Position numbers and translations under genes: made by a program. 64,000 nucleotides of DNA. Source: Salinicola halimionae (GTDB lineage Bacteria > Pseudomonadota > Gammaproteobacteria > Pseudomonadales > Halomonadaceae). The stretch spans positions 1,494,101 through 1,558,100 of the forward strand of contig NZ_PZJQ01000004.1 in NCBI RefSeq assembly GCF_003206065.1, in the 5' to 3' direction. Below are positions 38,062-46,797 of the stretch, piece by piece (the stretch's first letter is position 1; the number at the start of each line of letters is the position of its first letter). The notes under the pieces were generated by a model. It ran no database searches, was not told the origin of the DNA, and was given only the letters and a program-made list of their open reading frames with translations.

Positions 38062-38724
38062 TCACAGCTGAAATTCACCACCTTTTTCGATCGCCCGCTG
38101 ATAGGCCGGGCGCTCACGCATGTTTCGCAACACTTTCTGAATATGGGGATAGCCGGACAGATCGGTACGGCTTTCCGCTGCCAGCAACGGGAAACTCATC
38201 TGGATGTCTGCCGCCGTGAACCGATCACCTGCGAACCAGTCATGCTGATGCAATTCATTTTCCCAGTAGTCGCAGTGAAGACGCAGTTGCGGGTCGAGGA
38301 ATTTCTGACGAACCCCGTTGGCCAGCAATTTGCCGACCGGGCGAATGAAGGCCGGTACCGGTGGCTTGCCCAGTTTCGAAAAGACCAACCGCATCACCAG
38401 CAACGGCATCGCCGAGCCCTCGGCATAGTGAAGCCAGTGGGTGTAGCGCAAGCGTTCCGGCGTACCGGCTTGCGGTACCAGCGCTTCACCGTGATAACGA
38501 TCAACGAGATATTCAATGATCGCGCCGGACTCGGCTACCGTATGAGCATCATCGGTGATCACTGGCGCCTTACCCAGAGGGTGAACTTGCTTCAGTTCGG
38601 GCGGGGCCAGCATGGTGGCGGGGTCACGTCGGTAGGTCTGTATTTGATACTCGACTTCCAGCTCTTCCAGTAGCCAGAGAATGCGCTGCGACCGCGAATT
38701 TTCGAGATGATGAACCGTGATCAT
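38062..38724 (-). CDS. Glutathione S-transferase
   Basis: This 220-residue protein has a thioredoxin-like N-terminus (MITVHHLENSRSQRILWLLE), where Ser11 is the likely catalytic residue. Glutathione contacts are in GKAPVITDD and ESGAIIEYL (near 51-74). The C-terminal helical domain has FTAADIQMSFPL near residue 170. It resembles bacterial and fungal theta/Ure2-like GSTs. The substrate is unknown, and no partner genes are adjacent. Confidence 0.88.
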   Translation of the reverse strand: MITVHHLENSRSQRILWLLEELEVEYQIQTYRRDPATMLAPPELKQVHPLGKAPVITDDAHTVAESGAIIEYLVDRYHGEALVPQAGTPERLRYTHWLHYAEGSAMPLLVMRLVFSKLGKPPVPAFIRPVGKLLANGVRQKFLDPQLRLHCDYWENELHQHDWFAGDRFTAADIQMSFPLLAAESRTDLSGYPHIQKVLRNMRERPAYQRAIEKGGEFQL

Positions 38725-38884
38725 GAGCGGGCTTCCTTGCCGAATATTCGGGTTGTCGTTTAATCACCGGGATTTCCCCGATATCGAGAATCATTCAATT
38801 TCACGAGCGTTCTCAATCTGAGAGCTCGCCTTGCTTTAGAGCCTGACTTAACCATAGGAAGCGATCGACAAAGCCGCCAATCGC

Positions 38885-38910
38885 AAAAACGGCGCCTCGA
38901 GGGCGCCGTT
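38885..38910 (-). terminator. Terminator after the HlyU-family gene
   Basis: A perfect 9-bp stem (aacggcgcc/ggcgccgtt, 5-base loop) is followed on the minus strand by five T, 22 bases beyond the stop. Confidence 0.85.
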
Positions 38911-38931
38911 GGCAAGATCAACCGGTTATCA

Positions 38932-39237
38932 TCAATGCTCCTGCTCGAACATCTCGTCGCCGATATCGTCAATATAACGCTGACTCTTGGCAATCGTCAG
39001 TTCGACACAAGCATCTTCTCCGGGTACGACATCGGAGCGTTCGAAGCGACGTTCCAGGTTAGCGCCCCCCTCGACGGGCTTGCGAATCCAACCGCTGACC
39101 CTGTGCTGGCCACCGGCATCCTGTGGATCCGGAATAATCAGAAACCCTTTGTATTCGATCGCTTCCCGCTCTTCCTTCGGCGTGGAAGGCTTGGCATCGC
39201 CGCCGCCCAATAACCCGGAAAACAGTTTCTTCAACAT
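38932..39237 (-). CDS. HlyU-family protein
   Basis: This 101-residue protein matches the HlyU family: an N-terminal GLLGGGD linker, then EAIEYKGFLIIPDPQDAGGQHRVSGWIRK and a C-terminal helix with ECSD-like RYIDDIGDEMF. In Vibrio, HlyU is an ArsR-type regulator, but the family used here (small proteins found widely in proteobacteria) has a different fold and no proven role. A ggag ribosome site supports the ATG. It lies upstream of its own terminator and downstream of argG with a 69-base gap. Confidence 0.7.
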   Translation of the reverse strand: MLKKLFSGLLGGGDAKPSTPKEEREAIEYKGFLIIPDPQDAGGQHRVSGWIRKPVEGGANLERRFERSDVVPGEDACVELTIAKSQRYIDDIGDEMFEQEH

Positions 39238-39306
39238 GCCTTGCTCCCGATATGCCTGCCGACACGAATGTCGGCATCAATGGTTGGCCGGAGCCACCAG
39301 GCGGCT

Positions 39307-40527
39307 TCAACTGGCGGAACGACCCTTGCCCGCGGCGATCCGCAGACGCAGCGCGTTGAGCTTGATGAAGCCTTCGGCGTCTTTCTGATCGTAGGCGCCA
39401 GCGTCATCTTCGAACGTCGCGATCGACTCGTCGAACAGCGACTGTTCGGATTGGCGCCCCACCACGATGGCATTGCCCTTGTAGAGCTTCAGGCGCACCA
39501 CGCCGTTGACGAATTCCTGGGTTTCATCGATCGCCGCCTGCAGCATGCGGCGCTCCGGGCTCCACCAGTAGCCGTTGTAGATGACCTTGGCGTACTTGGG
39601 CATCAGCTCGTCCTTGAGATGCGCCGCTTCGCGGTCGAGCGTCAGCGATTCGATCGCCCGGTGCGCGCGCAGCAGGATGGTGCCGCCCGGTGTCTCGTAG
39701 CAACCGCGGGACTTCATGCCGACATAGCGGTTCTCGACGATGTCGAGACGGCCGATGCCGTTGTCGCCGCCCACCTTATTCAGCTTCGCCAGAACCTCGT
39801 GAGGCTTGAGCGGCTCGCCGTCGATCGCCACGACATCGCCTTTCTCGTAGGTCAGCTCGATATAGGTCGGCTGGTCCGGCGCGGCTTCCGGCGAGACGCT
39901 CCAGCGCCACATGTCTTCTTCGGCTTCGGCCCACGGATCTTCGAGAATGCCGCCCTCGTAGGAGATATGCAGCAGGTTGGCATCCATCGAGTATGGCGAC
40001 TTCTTCTTGCTCTTGGAGAAATCGACCGGGATGTCATGCTCTTCGCAGTACGCCATCAGCTTCTCGCGCGACGTCAGATCCCACTCACGCCACGGCGCGA
40101 TGACCTTGACGCCCGGCTTCAGCGCGTAGGCGCCCAGCTCGAAGCGCACCTGATCGTTGCCCTTGCCGGTGGCGCCGTGGGAGATCGCATCGGCACCGGT
40201 CTCGTTGGCGATCTCGATCAGCCGCTTGGCGATCAGCGGGCGCGCGATCGACGTGCCGAGCAGGTACTCGCCCTCGTAGATCGTATTGGCGCGGAACATC
40301 GGATAAACGTAGTCGCGGACGAACTCTTCCCGCAGATCCTCGATGTAGATTTCCTTGACGCCGAGCGCCTGCGCCTTGGATCGGGCCGGCTCGACTTCTT
40401 CGCCCTGGCCGATATCGGCCGTGAAGGTAACCACTTCGCAGTCGTAGGTTTCCTGCAGCCACTTCACGATCACGGAAGTGTCGAGGCCGCCGGAATAGGC
40501 GAGGACGACCTTCTTGATATCGGACAT
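39307..40527 (-). CDS. argG: Argininosuccinate synthase
   Basis: This 406-residue enzyme joins citrulline and aspartate with ATP in arginine synthesis. The PP-loop motif [11 protein letters not shown] is at residues 9-19. [13 protein letters not shown] near 115 and [13 protein letters not shown] near 176 are family motifs. Length fits the short (about 400) class. The start at 40527 has aaggag 7 bases upstream; the frame extends upstream without signals. With argF 2 kb away in the other direction it covers two consecutive steps. Confidence 0.97.
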   Translation of the reverse strand: MSDIKKVVLAYSGGLDTSVIVKWLQETYDCEVVTFTADIGQGEEVEPARSKAQALGVKEIYIEDLREEFVRDYVYPMFRANTIYEGEYLLGTSIARPLIAKRLIEIANETGADAISHGATGKGNDQVRFELGAYALKPGVKVIAPWREWDLTSREKLMAYCEEHDIPVDFSKSKKKSPYSMDANLLHISYEGGILEDPWAEAEEDMWRWSVSPEAAPDQPTYIELTYEKGDVVAIDGEPLKPHEVLAKLNKVGGDNGIGRLDIVENRYVGMKSRGCYETPGGTILLRAHRAIESLTLDREAAHLKDELMPKYAKVIYNGYWWSPERRMLQAAIDETQEFVNGVVRLKLYKGNAIVVGRQSEQSLFDESIATFEDDAGAYDQKDAEGFIKLNALRLRIAAGKGRSAS

Positions 40528-40610
40528 GCGACAGCTCCTTCGAGTTTCGTTGGACAAGGTTTCGGTGGCATACGGCGGTCGGCGACCGAACAAACGCTGG
40601 ATTATAACGC

Positions 40611-40616
40611 CCCGGG
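40611..40616 (-). promoter_or_regulatory. Candidate -10 element of argG
   Basis: The minus strand reads TATAAT here, 84 bases upstream of the argG ATG, in a GC-rich setting. No matching -35 or ArgR box was recognised. Confidence 0.4.
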
Positions 40617-40738
40617 CCTGCCGCGAACACCAACCGCTGGGACGCCAATGGCCGAAACTGCTAGACTCTACGCGGTTTAATCATCGCGATTTCGTCATCA
40701 CGTCATCGTCATTACGTCAAGGGAACGGGAGTCATTGC

Positions 40739-41404
40739 ATGTCGGACGCCAGCATGAGGGAGCTGATGGCGCAGCGTTTTCGCGGGTATCTCCCGGTGGT
40801 GGTAGACATCGAAACCGGCGGATTCAATTCAGCCACGGACGCCATGCTGGAGATCGCCGCCGTGCCGCTGACGATGGACGAGCAAGGCAATCTGCTGCCG
40901 ATGGACACTATCGCTTTCCATGTCGAGCCCTTCGAGGGTGCCAACGTCGAGCAGTCCGCCCTGGACTTTACGGGAATCGATCTCTCCAGCGCCTTCCGCC
41001 AGCAAATTGCGGTCAGCGAGCGCGAAGCCCTGGACGGCATCTTCAAACCGATTCGCAAGACCATAAAATCCCACGACTGCACGCGAGCCATCCTGGTCGG
41101 CCACAACGCCTCCTTCGACCAGGGGTTCCTGAACGCCGCGATCCAGCGCTGCAACATCAAGCGCAACCCGTTCCACCCGTTTTCCAGCTTCGACACCGCC
41201 ACCCTTTCGGCGCTGGCGTACGGCCAGACGGTTCTGGCACGTGCCTGCCAGGCCGCCGGTATCGATTTCGACAACTCCTCGGCCCATTCGGCGAGCTACG
41301 ATACCGAGCGCACTGCAGAACTCTTCTGCGCCATCATCAACCGCTTCAAGGATCTCGGCGGCTGGAATCTGGCGATGAAAGAACAGGGTCTCGACGAGCT
41401 CTGA
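40739..41404 (+). CDS. rnt: Ribonuclease T
   Basis: This 221-residue DEDDh 3'-5' exoribonuclease trims tRNA and other stable RNA ends. The catalytic set is in VDIETGG (near residues 22-28), HNASFDQ near 122 and the final [13 protein letters not shown] with the catalytic His and Asp. The overall sequence is typical of RNase T rather than the DnaQ subunit. The start is ATG 40739, with a ggga-type ribosome site. The stop codon is the first part of a tandem repeat array. Confidence 0.95.
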   Translation: MSDASMRELMAQRFRGYLPVVVDIETGGFNSATDAMLEIAAVPLTMDEQGNLLPMDTIAFHVEPFEGANVEQSALDFTGIDLSSAFRQQIAVSEREALDGIFKPIRKTIKSHDCTRAILVGHNASFDQGFLNAAIQRCNIKRNPFHPFSSFDTATLSALAYGQTVLARACQAAGIDFDNSSAHSASYDTERTAELFCAIINRFKDLGGWNLAMKEQGLDEL

Positions 41405-41465
41405 ATTCCGAAACGACTGAATTTAGAAACGACTGAATTTCGAAACGAGTGCATTTCGAAACAAA
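41402..41465. repeat. Four 16-bp tandem repeats at the 3' end of rnt
   Basis: Four consecutive units of the form tgaatttcgaaacgac, with one to four differences each, begin in the rnt stop codon and run into the terminator. There are no spacers, so it is not a CRISPR. Confidence 0.8.
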
Positions 41466-41491
41466 AAACGCCCCGTGCGATGACGGGGCGT
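41462..41491. terminator. Terminator between rnt and grxD
   Basis: A perfect 9-bp stem (acgccccgt/acggggcgt) has six T on the minus strand, which serves grxD. On the plus strand only ctttg follows, giving weaker termination for rnt. Confidence 0.85.
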
Positions 41492-41518
41492 CTTTGAGAC
41501 AAAGCCAGAACGGACGGC

Positions 41519-41866
41519 TCAGCTGTCGCTGGGAGAAGCCTCGGCCGATTTTGCGGCAGCCGCCTTGACCATCGGCTCCAGCTCACCGTTCTGATACATC
41601 TCGACGATGATGTCGCAGCCGCCTACCAGCTCACCGTCGACCCATAGTTGCGGGAACGTCGGCCAGCTGGCGTACTTTGGCAGCTCGGTACGAATATCCG
41701 GATTATCCAGAATATTGACGAAGGCGAACTTCTCGCCGCAGGCCATCAGCGCCTGTACCGCCTGAGCAGAGAAGCCGCACTGCGGCAGCTGGGGCGAGCC
41801 TTTCATGTACAGCAGGATCGCGTTGTCGTTGATCTGCTGCTTGATCGCTTCGATAGTATCGCTCAT
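41519..41866 (-). CDS. grxD: Monothiol glutaredoxin
   Basis: This 115-residue CGFS-type glutaredoxin carries [2Fe-2S] clusters together with glutathione and BolA-like partners. The motif QCGFSAQAVQAL starts near residue 29. WPTFPQLWVDGELVGGCDI near 68-86 forms the glutathione site. A short Ala/Ser-rich tail follows. It is monocistronic and ends at a strong terminator. Confidence 0.96.
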   Translation of the reverse strand: MSDTIEAIKQQINDNAILLYMKGSPQLPQCGFSAQAVQALMACGEKFAFVNILDNPDIRTELPKYASWPTFPQLWVDGELVGGCDIIVEMYQNGELEPMVKAAAAKSAEASPSDS

Positions 41867-42002
41867 GGGACGTCCTATAGCGGGAAGAGAGGGCCGATGC
41901 CGGCTCTTCGCGTGTACGCGAGTGTGAATGACCGTACTCCCATTCTACTGATGACACCGACTGAAAACACCCCTGCCGCCGATTCAGGCTCGCGCCGGGC
42001 CA

Positions 42003-42031
42003 TTGCGCCCTCGTTGGGGGCTGGTTAGGAT
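42003..42031 (+). promoter_or_regulatory. Candidate sigma-70 promoter of argF
   Basis: TTGCGC (42003-42008) and TAGGAT (42026-42031) are separated by 17 bases. Transcription would start near 42038, about 240 bases before the argF ATG. The 410-base gap (41867-42276) otherwise holds only the hairpin at 42116-42139 and no convincing gene or ArgR box. Confidence 0.4.
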
Positions 42032-42115
42032 AAACGGCTTTCGCGCGGATCGGCCACGACCGCAGAAACGCAACATCGGCCGATCACGGCGCCGTCTCGC
42101 CAGACACCTTTGCAG

Positions 42116-42139
42116 GCGCCTGGGAAGCGGCGCTTTTTT
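42116..42139 (+). terminator. Terminator-like hairpin in the argF leader (possible attenuator)
   Basis: gcgcc (42116-42120) pairs with ggcgc (42129-42133), followed by six T. A competing 6-bp pairing of ggcgcc at 42089-42094 with ggcgcc at 42115-42120 would prevent it. It lies about 100 bases after the candidate promoter and 138 bases before argF. It could be an attenuator or the end of a short RNA; no leader peptide with a start codon was found between promoter and hairpin. Confidence 0.45.
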
Positions 42140-42276
42140 CATTGTTTCCGAGTCGCCTACCGTGGATAGCCCGCCATTGCGGTCGACGATCTCGATTTCG
42201 CCGTGCGGCGCGCCTCGATATTGCCGCATGCCTTGTAGCCAATGTCTCAACGTCAAGCCACGACAGGAAGCCGCCC

Positions 42277-43194
42277 ATGAGCGCACGCCATTTTCTGACC
42301 CTGCTGGATCTCTCCGCCGACGAGCTGGCCTACCTGATCCAGCGCGGGATCACGATCAAGAATCAGCTGAAGGCCGACGGCCCGACTTACACGCCGTTCA
42401 GCAATCGCACCCTGGCGATGATTTTCGAGAAGTCGTCCACCCGGACTCGCGTCTCGTTCGAGACCGCGATGGCACAGTTCGGCGGGCACGCGCTGTTTCT
42501 GTCGTCGCGCGACACTCAGCTTGGCCGTGGGGAACCGATCGGCGATACCGCCCGGGTGCTCTCGGAAATGGTCGATGCGGTAATGATCCGGACTTTCTCG
42601 CATGCCGGGCTGGAAGCCTTCGCCGCCGCCAGTTCGGTGCCGGTGATCAATGCGCTGACCGATGACTATCACCCCTGCCAGCTGCTGGCCGATGTCATGA
42701 CCTGGACGGAGTGCCGCGGCCCGATCAAGGGCAAGACGGCGGTCTGGATCGGCGACGGCAACAACATGTGCCACTCCTGGATCAATGCTGCGCGCCGGTT
42801 CGACTTCCAACTGCGGATCTGCTGCCCGGAGGGCTACGATCCGCGTGACGATATTGTCGCGGCCGCAGGGGATCACGTCACGATTCTGCGGGATCCACAG
42901 GAAGCGGCCAGCGGCGCCGATCTGATCACGACCGATGTGTGGGCGTCGATGGGCCAGGAGGAGGAACAGGCCAAGCGCGAACGAGACTTTGCCGGATTTC
43001 AGGTCACCGAAGCATTGCTCGACCGGGCCTCGGAAGATGCCATCTTCCTGCATTGCCTGCCGGCGCACCGTGGTGAAGAGATCAGTACCACGCTACTCGA
43101 TGACTCACGTGCAGTGGTGTGGCAGGAAGCCGGCAACCGGCTGCATGCCCAGAAGGCGCTGATCGAGTTTCTGCTGCTGGGGCAGGTCGACTGA
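42277..43194 (+). CDS. argF: Ornithine carbamoyltransferase
   Basis: This 305-residue enzyme makes citrulline from ornithine and carbamoyl phosphate. Carbamoyl phosphate motifs are [11 protein letters not shown] near residue 50 and HPCQLLAD near 128. The ornithine motif [10 protein letters not shown] is near 263. The start at 42277 has caggaag upstream. Its length and motifs fit the anabolic ArgF; no arcA/arcC is nearby. Convergent with the VTT-domain gene, with a terminator between. Confidence 0.96.
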   Translation: MSARHFLTLLDLSADELAYLIQRGITIKNQLKADGPTYTPFSNRTLAMIFEKSSTRTRVSFETAMAQFGGHALFLSSRDTQLGRGEPIGDTARVLSEMVDAVMIRTFSHAGLEAFAAASSVPVINALTDDYHPCQLLADVMTWTECRGPIKGKTAVWIGDGNNMCHSWINAARRFDFQLRICCPEGYDPRDDIVAAAGDHVTILRDPQEAASGADLITTDVWASMGQEEEQAKRERDFAGFQVTEALLDRASEDAIFLHCLPAHRGEEISTTLLDDSRAVVWQEAGNRLHAQKALIEFLLLGQVD

Positions 43195-43205
43195 TCATCC
43201 GGGAC

Positions 43206-43239
43206 AAAAAGCGCCGCGATCCATCTGGCATCGCGGCGC
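43206..43239 (-). terminator. Terminator between argF and the VTT-domain gene
   Basis: A perfect 10-bp stem (gcgccgcgat/atcgcggcgc, 9-base loop) has five T on the minus strand, serving the gene at 43284. On the plus strand it lacks a T-run but could end argF weakly. Confidence 0.85.
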
Positions 43240-43283
43240 CACCCCACAGTTCGACCCTCCCCGCCTGCCCTTACCGACCTCCA

Positions 43284-43997
43284 TCATGGCCCCGCGGGAC
43301 GCGATCTCCCTCGCCGCATTCGTTGCCCCATTGCCATTTTCACTGTTACGACAATCAGCACCAGCAGCGCAACCGCGATGAGCATCCGGCCGACATTGCC
43401 CTCCAGTGCCGACTTCCCGAGTACAACGAAGGCAATGGCATAGGGGCCAGTGGTCATCAGCGCCACGGCCAGGTAAATCGACAAAGGCACACCGGCGATC
43501 CCTAGCGCGTAATGTTTGATGAACATCGGCACGCCAGGAATGAGTTTGATCAGCAACGTGACACGCCAAGCGTCACCTCGCGCCCGATCGAGAGCTGCCA
43601 GCGTTGGAAAACGCCGCTCGATGGTATCGCGAAGGAGCGGCCTCAGGCGTCCGCACGCAATGGCATAGCAGAGCATGAGATTGAGCAGTGTCGCGACAGC
43701 GGAAAACGCCAGCCCGAGAGGAATGCCGAAGCGCAGCCCGGCAATGACGTAAAATGGTGTCATCGGTAGGCCTAATGCAGGCAGTAACACCATCGCGAAT
43801 AGCAACGGCAGTGGTTGCAGCGCCTGGAGTGACACGAGAGACAAGCCTCCCCAGGCGAAAAGTCCTATGCCCGGCGCGGCGAGCCCGAGCACCAGCACCA
43901 GCACCAGCACCAGCAACGCCTTTAGCCCCCAACGGCGAACATACCGTGGCGACGAGATAGCGTGAGTCTGGCGGGCATCGGGGGTCGCGTGTCGCAT
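43284..43997 (-). CDS. TVP38/TMEM64 (VTT-domain) membrane protein
   Basis: This 237-residue inner-membrane protein has about six hydrophobic segments. It shows the SNARE-associated/VTT signature: GLPMTPFYVIAGLRFG near residue 72 and IKLIPGVPMFIKHYALGIAGV near 152. DedA-like relatives move phospholipids such as undecaprenyl phosphate or PE, but this subgroup is uncharacterised. A hexanucleotide repeat (43888-43911) encodes LVLVLVLVLG in the first segment. No obvious operon partner. Confidence 0.82.
   Translation of the reverse strand: MRHATPDARQTHAISSPRYVRRWGLKALLVLVLVLVLGLAAPGIGLFAWGGLSLVSLQALQPLPLLFAMVLLPALGLPMTPFYVIAGLRFGIPLGLAFSAVATLLNLMLCYAIACGRLRPLLRDTIERRFPTLAALDRARGDAWRVTLLIKLIPGVPMFIKHYALGIAGVPLSIYLAVALMTTGPYAIAFVVLGKSALEGNVGRMLIAVALLVLIVVTVKMAMGQRMRRGRSRPAGP
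43888..43911. repeat. In-frame hexanucleotide repeat
   Basis: Four copies of agcacc encode alternating Leu-Val in the first membrane helix of the VTT-domain protein. Copy change would add or remove two residues and not shift frame. Confidence 0.8.
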
Positions 43998-44075
43998 ACC
44001 CCCGATTGAACCCGATCTTGATGAAGGATCGATGACAGCATGCGCCGATCGACTCGAGCGACGCTATGTGACGCA

Positions 44076-45575
44076 TCACTCGAGGTTGTCGAGCCCTTTC
44101 TCCGCCATGGCTACGGCACGGAACAGGGCGCGGCGCTTATTTAGCGTCTCGTTCCACTCATCGTCGGGGTTGGAGTCCGCAACGATACCGCCGCCCGCCT
44201 GCACGTGAAGCTCACCATCCTTGAGAACGGCGGTACGAATCGCGATCGCCATGTCCATGTTGCCGTGCCAGGAGAGATAGCCCACGGCACCGGAATAAAC
44301 GCCGCGTTTGACCGGCTCGAGCTCGTCGATAATCTCCATCGCCCGGATCTTGGGCGCACCGGAGAGCGTCCCCGCCGGAAAGGTAGCCCGCAGCACGTCC
44401 ATCGCCGACATGCCCTCACGCAGTTTCCCGGTCACATTGGAGACGATATGCATGACGTGGGAATACCGCTCGATCGCCATCTTGTCGGTGAGTTCGACGG
44501 TCCCCACCTGACTGATACGTCCAATATCGTTACGCCCCAGATCGATCAGCATCAGATGCTCGGCGATCTCCTTGGGATCGGCAAGCAGTTCGTCTTCCAG
44601 CGCCTTATCCTGCTCCGGCGTCGCGCCGCGCGGACGCGTCCCCGCGATCGGACGAACGGTGACCTCGCCATCCTCCAGCCGGGTCAGAATCTCCGGAGAG
44701 GAACCAATCACGTGATGATCGTCTAGATTCAGATAGAACATGTAGGGTGAAGGATTGAGGCTGCGCAGCGCGCGGTAGAGATCCAGCGGCGGTGCCTGAT
44801 ACGGGATCGACATGCGTTGGGACGGCACGCACTGCATGACGTCCCCCGCCAGCACGTATTCCTTGATCTTCGCGACCGCGTCCTTGTAACCCTGCTCGCT
44901 GAAACTGGCATGGAAATCGTCTTCGGCGACATCCGTCCGCCCGGTGCCTGGGCTCAGAGTATTGACAGTAGCGCTGCGCAGTTTCAACTCCAGCGTCTCG
45001 AGCCGATCGAGCGCGCTCTCGTAGGCATGAGACGCCTCTGGATCGGCATGCGTCCACAGCTGCAAACGCCCGGAAAGGTTGTCGAACACCACCAGGTCGT
45101 CGCAGACCATCAGCAGAATATCCGGCACGCCGATGGGATCAGGCTTCTCGGCAGCCAGCGTAGAGCGCAGCCGAGGTTCGATGTAGCGGATGGTATCGTA
45201 GCCAAAATAGCCGACCAGCCCGCCGTCGAAGCGAGGTTGATCATCCAGGTGCGGCACATTGAAACGAGCCTGAAACTGCTCGATCCAGGCCAACGGATCC
45301 TCGACTTCGGCCACCCCTTGCTGTTCGCCATTGACGATATGGCGGATGGTAAAGCCGCGCACCTCGATGCGCTCCCGGCAAGGCAGGCCGATGATCGAGT
45401 AGCGACCCCACTTTTCACCCCCTTGTACGGATTCCAACAGAAACGTCCAGGGAGCGTCTGCGAGCTTGAGATAGGTAGATAGCGGCGTATCGAGATCCGC
45501 CAGCACCTCGCGAGTGACCGGAATACGGTTATAGCCGGCTTGCGCCAGCTCGGCAAAGCGATCAGGGGTCATCAT
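44076..45575 (-). CDS. trpE: Anthranilate synthase component I
   Basis: This 499-residue enzyme makes anthranilate from chorismate, with TrpG supplying ammonia. The inhibitor-site region is in the first 60 residues ([14 protein letters not shown]). Chorismate-binding motifs are [10 protein letters not shown] near residue 310, [13 protein letters not shown] near 345, and [13 protein letters not shown] near 408. trpG is not adjacent, the separated arrangement of pseudomonads. It lies downstream of gph with a possible leader peptide between, indicating attenuation. Confidence 0.96.
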   Translation of the reverse strand: MMTPDRFAELAQAGYNRIPVTREVLADLDTPLSTYLKLADAPWTFLLESVQGGEKWGRYSIIGLPCRERIEVRGFTIRHIVNGEQQGVAEVEDPLAWIEQFQARFNVPHLDDQPRFDGGLVGYFGYDTIRYIEPRLRSTLAAEKPDPIGVPDILLMVCDDLVVFDNLSGRLQLWTHADPEASHAYESALDRLETLELKLRSATVNTLSPGTGRTDVAEDDFHASFSEQGYKDAVAKIKEYVLAGDVMQCVPSQRMSIPYQAPPLDLYRALRSLNPSPYMFYLNLDDHHVIGSSPEILTRLEDGEVTVRPIAGTRPRGATPEQDKALEDELLADPKEIAEHLMLIDLGRNDIGRISQVGTVELTDKMAIERYSHVMHIVSNVTGKLREGMSAMDVLRATFPAGTLSGAPKIRAMEIIDELEPVKRGVYSGAVGYLSWHGNMDMAIAIRTAVLKDGELHVQAGGGIVADSNPDDEWNETLNKRRALFRAVAMAEKGLDNLE

Positions 45576-45632
45576 GGGACCGGGCTCCAGCAGTGAAAAT
45601 CAGCAATCGGCAAACAAGAGGTAGGCTGACAA

Positions 45633-45704
45633 TCACCATCGCCAACGCGTCACGTGGTGCATCAACACGTTGGGGCTGAAAAAGCGTTGGGTATCCGGTC
45701 GCAT
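45633..45704 (-). CDS. Possible trp leader peptide
   Basis: A short frame of 23 codons ends TRWRW before its stop, 57 bases upstream of trpE. Alternating Trp codons next to a stop are the mark of trp leader peptides, and attenuation of trpE is known in Pseudomonas putida. An internal ATG would give MHHVTRWRW. Weak points: no good ribosome site, and only a 5-bp stem (tcagc/gctga) followed by four T as terminator. It is a candidate only. Confidence 0.35.
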   Translation of the reverse strand: MRPDTQRFFSPNVLMHHVTRWRW

Positions 45705-45791
45705 GTCAAAGCTCGGTCGAAGGGAAAACGAAAACAACGGGGAGGTATGCAAGAGCGGCGCCACAACCGCCGTAGCGCCGACTCGGAAACC

Positions 45792-46457
45792 CTAAACGAG
45801 TTCCCCCAGCGATTCAACCACGCCATCCGGGCCGCTCGAGGAAACCGGCTCGCCATGGTTGTAACCGTATGGAACGGCCAGTGTACGAAAGCCGGCGCGT
45901 TTCCCCGCTTCCACATCATGACGGGAATCTCCCACCATCAGGCATTGGCTAGGATCGATGTCGAAATGTGCCGCCAGGTGCAGCAACGGCGCCGGATGAG
46001 GCTTCTTCTCCGACAGCGAATCGCCGCCCAACGCCATGCTGAAGTAGTGGCGCAAGCCCAACGTCTCGAGAATCGGGTCGATGAAGGCCACGGGTTTATT
46101 GGTAATCAAGGTCACGATCATTTGCCGCGAGGCGAGCGCGTCCAGTGCCTCCACCACGCCCGGAAACAGCCGGGTCCGCTCGCACGGCGCCGCATGATAA
46201 TAACGCAGAAAACTGTCGTGGCTCGCTTCGACGACCGACGCATCGGCCGTTTGTCCGAGAACGCTGGCCAGTGCACGCTCGACCAGTGTATGGGAGCCAT
46301 TCCCTACCCAATCCCGAACCTTTGCTTCCCCCACAGCCGGCAGGCCCCGCTCGACAAGCATCGCGTCTACCGCCGCGGCCAGGTCGGGGACGGAGTCGAT
46401 CAGCGTGCCGTCGAGATCGAAAGCCACCAGGCGGATATTCTGAAGCGACGAATGCAT
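45792..46457 (-). CDS. gph: Phosphoglycolate phosphatase
   Basis: This 221-residue HAD-family phosphatase removes 2-phosphoglycolate formed in DNA repair and other routes. Motif I is FDLDGTLIDS at residues 11-20, motif II is TLITNKP, and motif III/IV is KPHPAPLLH with VGDSRHD near 168. The start at 46457 has aagga upstream; the frame extends further without signals. It precedes trpE as in Pseudomonas, but rpe, normally the third member, is about 9 kb away. A GC-rich hairpin (cggcgc/gcgccg) follows the stop. Confidence 0.9.
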   Translation of the reverse strand: MHSSLQNIRLVAFDLDGTLIDSVPDLAAAVDAMLVERGLPAVGEAKVRDWVGNGSHTLVERALASVLGQTADASVVEASHDSFLRYYHAAPCERTRLFPGVVEALDALASRQMIVTLITNKPVAFIDPILETLGLRHYFSMALGGDSLSEKKPHPAPLLHLAAHFDIDPSQCLMVGDSRHDVEAGKRAGFRTLAVPYGYNHGEPVSSSGPDGVVESLGELV

Positions 46458-46797
46458 GGGCAAATCCTTGGTTGATGGAATATCAAGGCCGACGACGCAA
46501 AATACGAACTGCAGCGAGCGGAATGAATTGGCCCCTTCGATGGGCGTAAGTTTACGCAACGCACGGATGCCAACCCTCGGTGATCGGCGTATCCTATCGC
46601 CCATCTTTCGTCGAATCGACGGGTGCTCTTTTCCGTGAACGCGCAGTCTTACAGTCCGATGTCGTCATCACTCGGCCCTCACTGCGCCTGCTTGCCGCCA
46701 GGCACTGGCTTTGCAGACCTTCAACGTTACCGCTCTCCGGTTCGTCAATCCCCGATTTCCTCGAGTATCCGAGTTTTCTTTCCTTCCGATTTTCTGA
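46458..46797. other. 340-bp divergent gap between gph and ndh
   Basis: No gene was recognised. The only structure seen is the inverted repeat gcgtaa-gt-ttacgc at 46544-46557, 87 bases upstream of gph. A ggag ribosome site for ndh lies at its right end. Confidence 0.5.

Noticed and set aside
39241..40680. 479-codon open frame on the plus strand
   Set aside because: It is the antisense of argG, with no family resemblance.
41402..41465. Possible CRISPR array
   Set aside because: The units are contiguous with no spacers and no cas genes are present.
42003..42665. Arg-rich frame read as an argF leader peptide
   Set aside because: It has no start codon between the candidate promoter and the hairpin and runs into argF out of frame; high Arg content is expected in GC-rich DNA.
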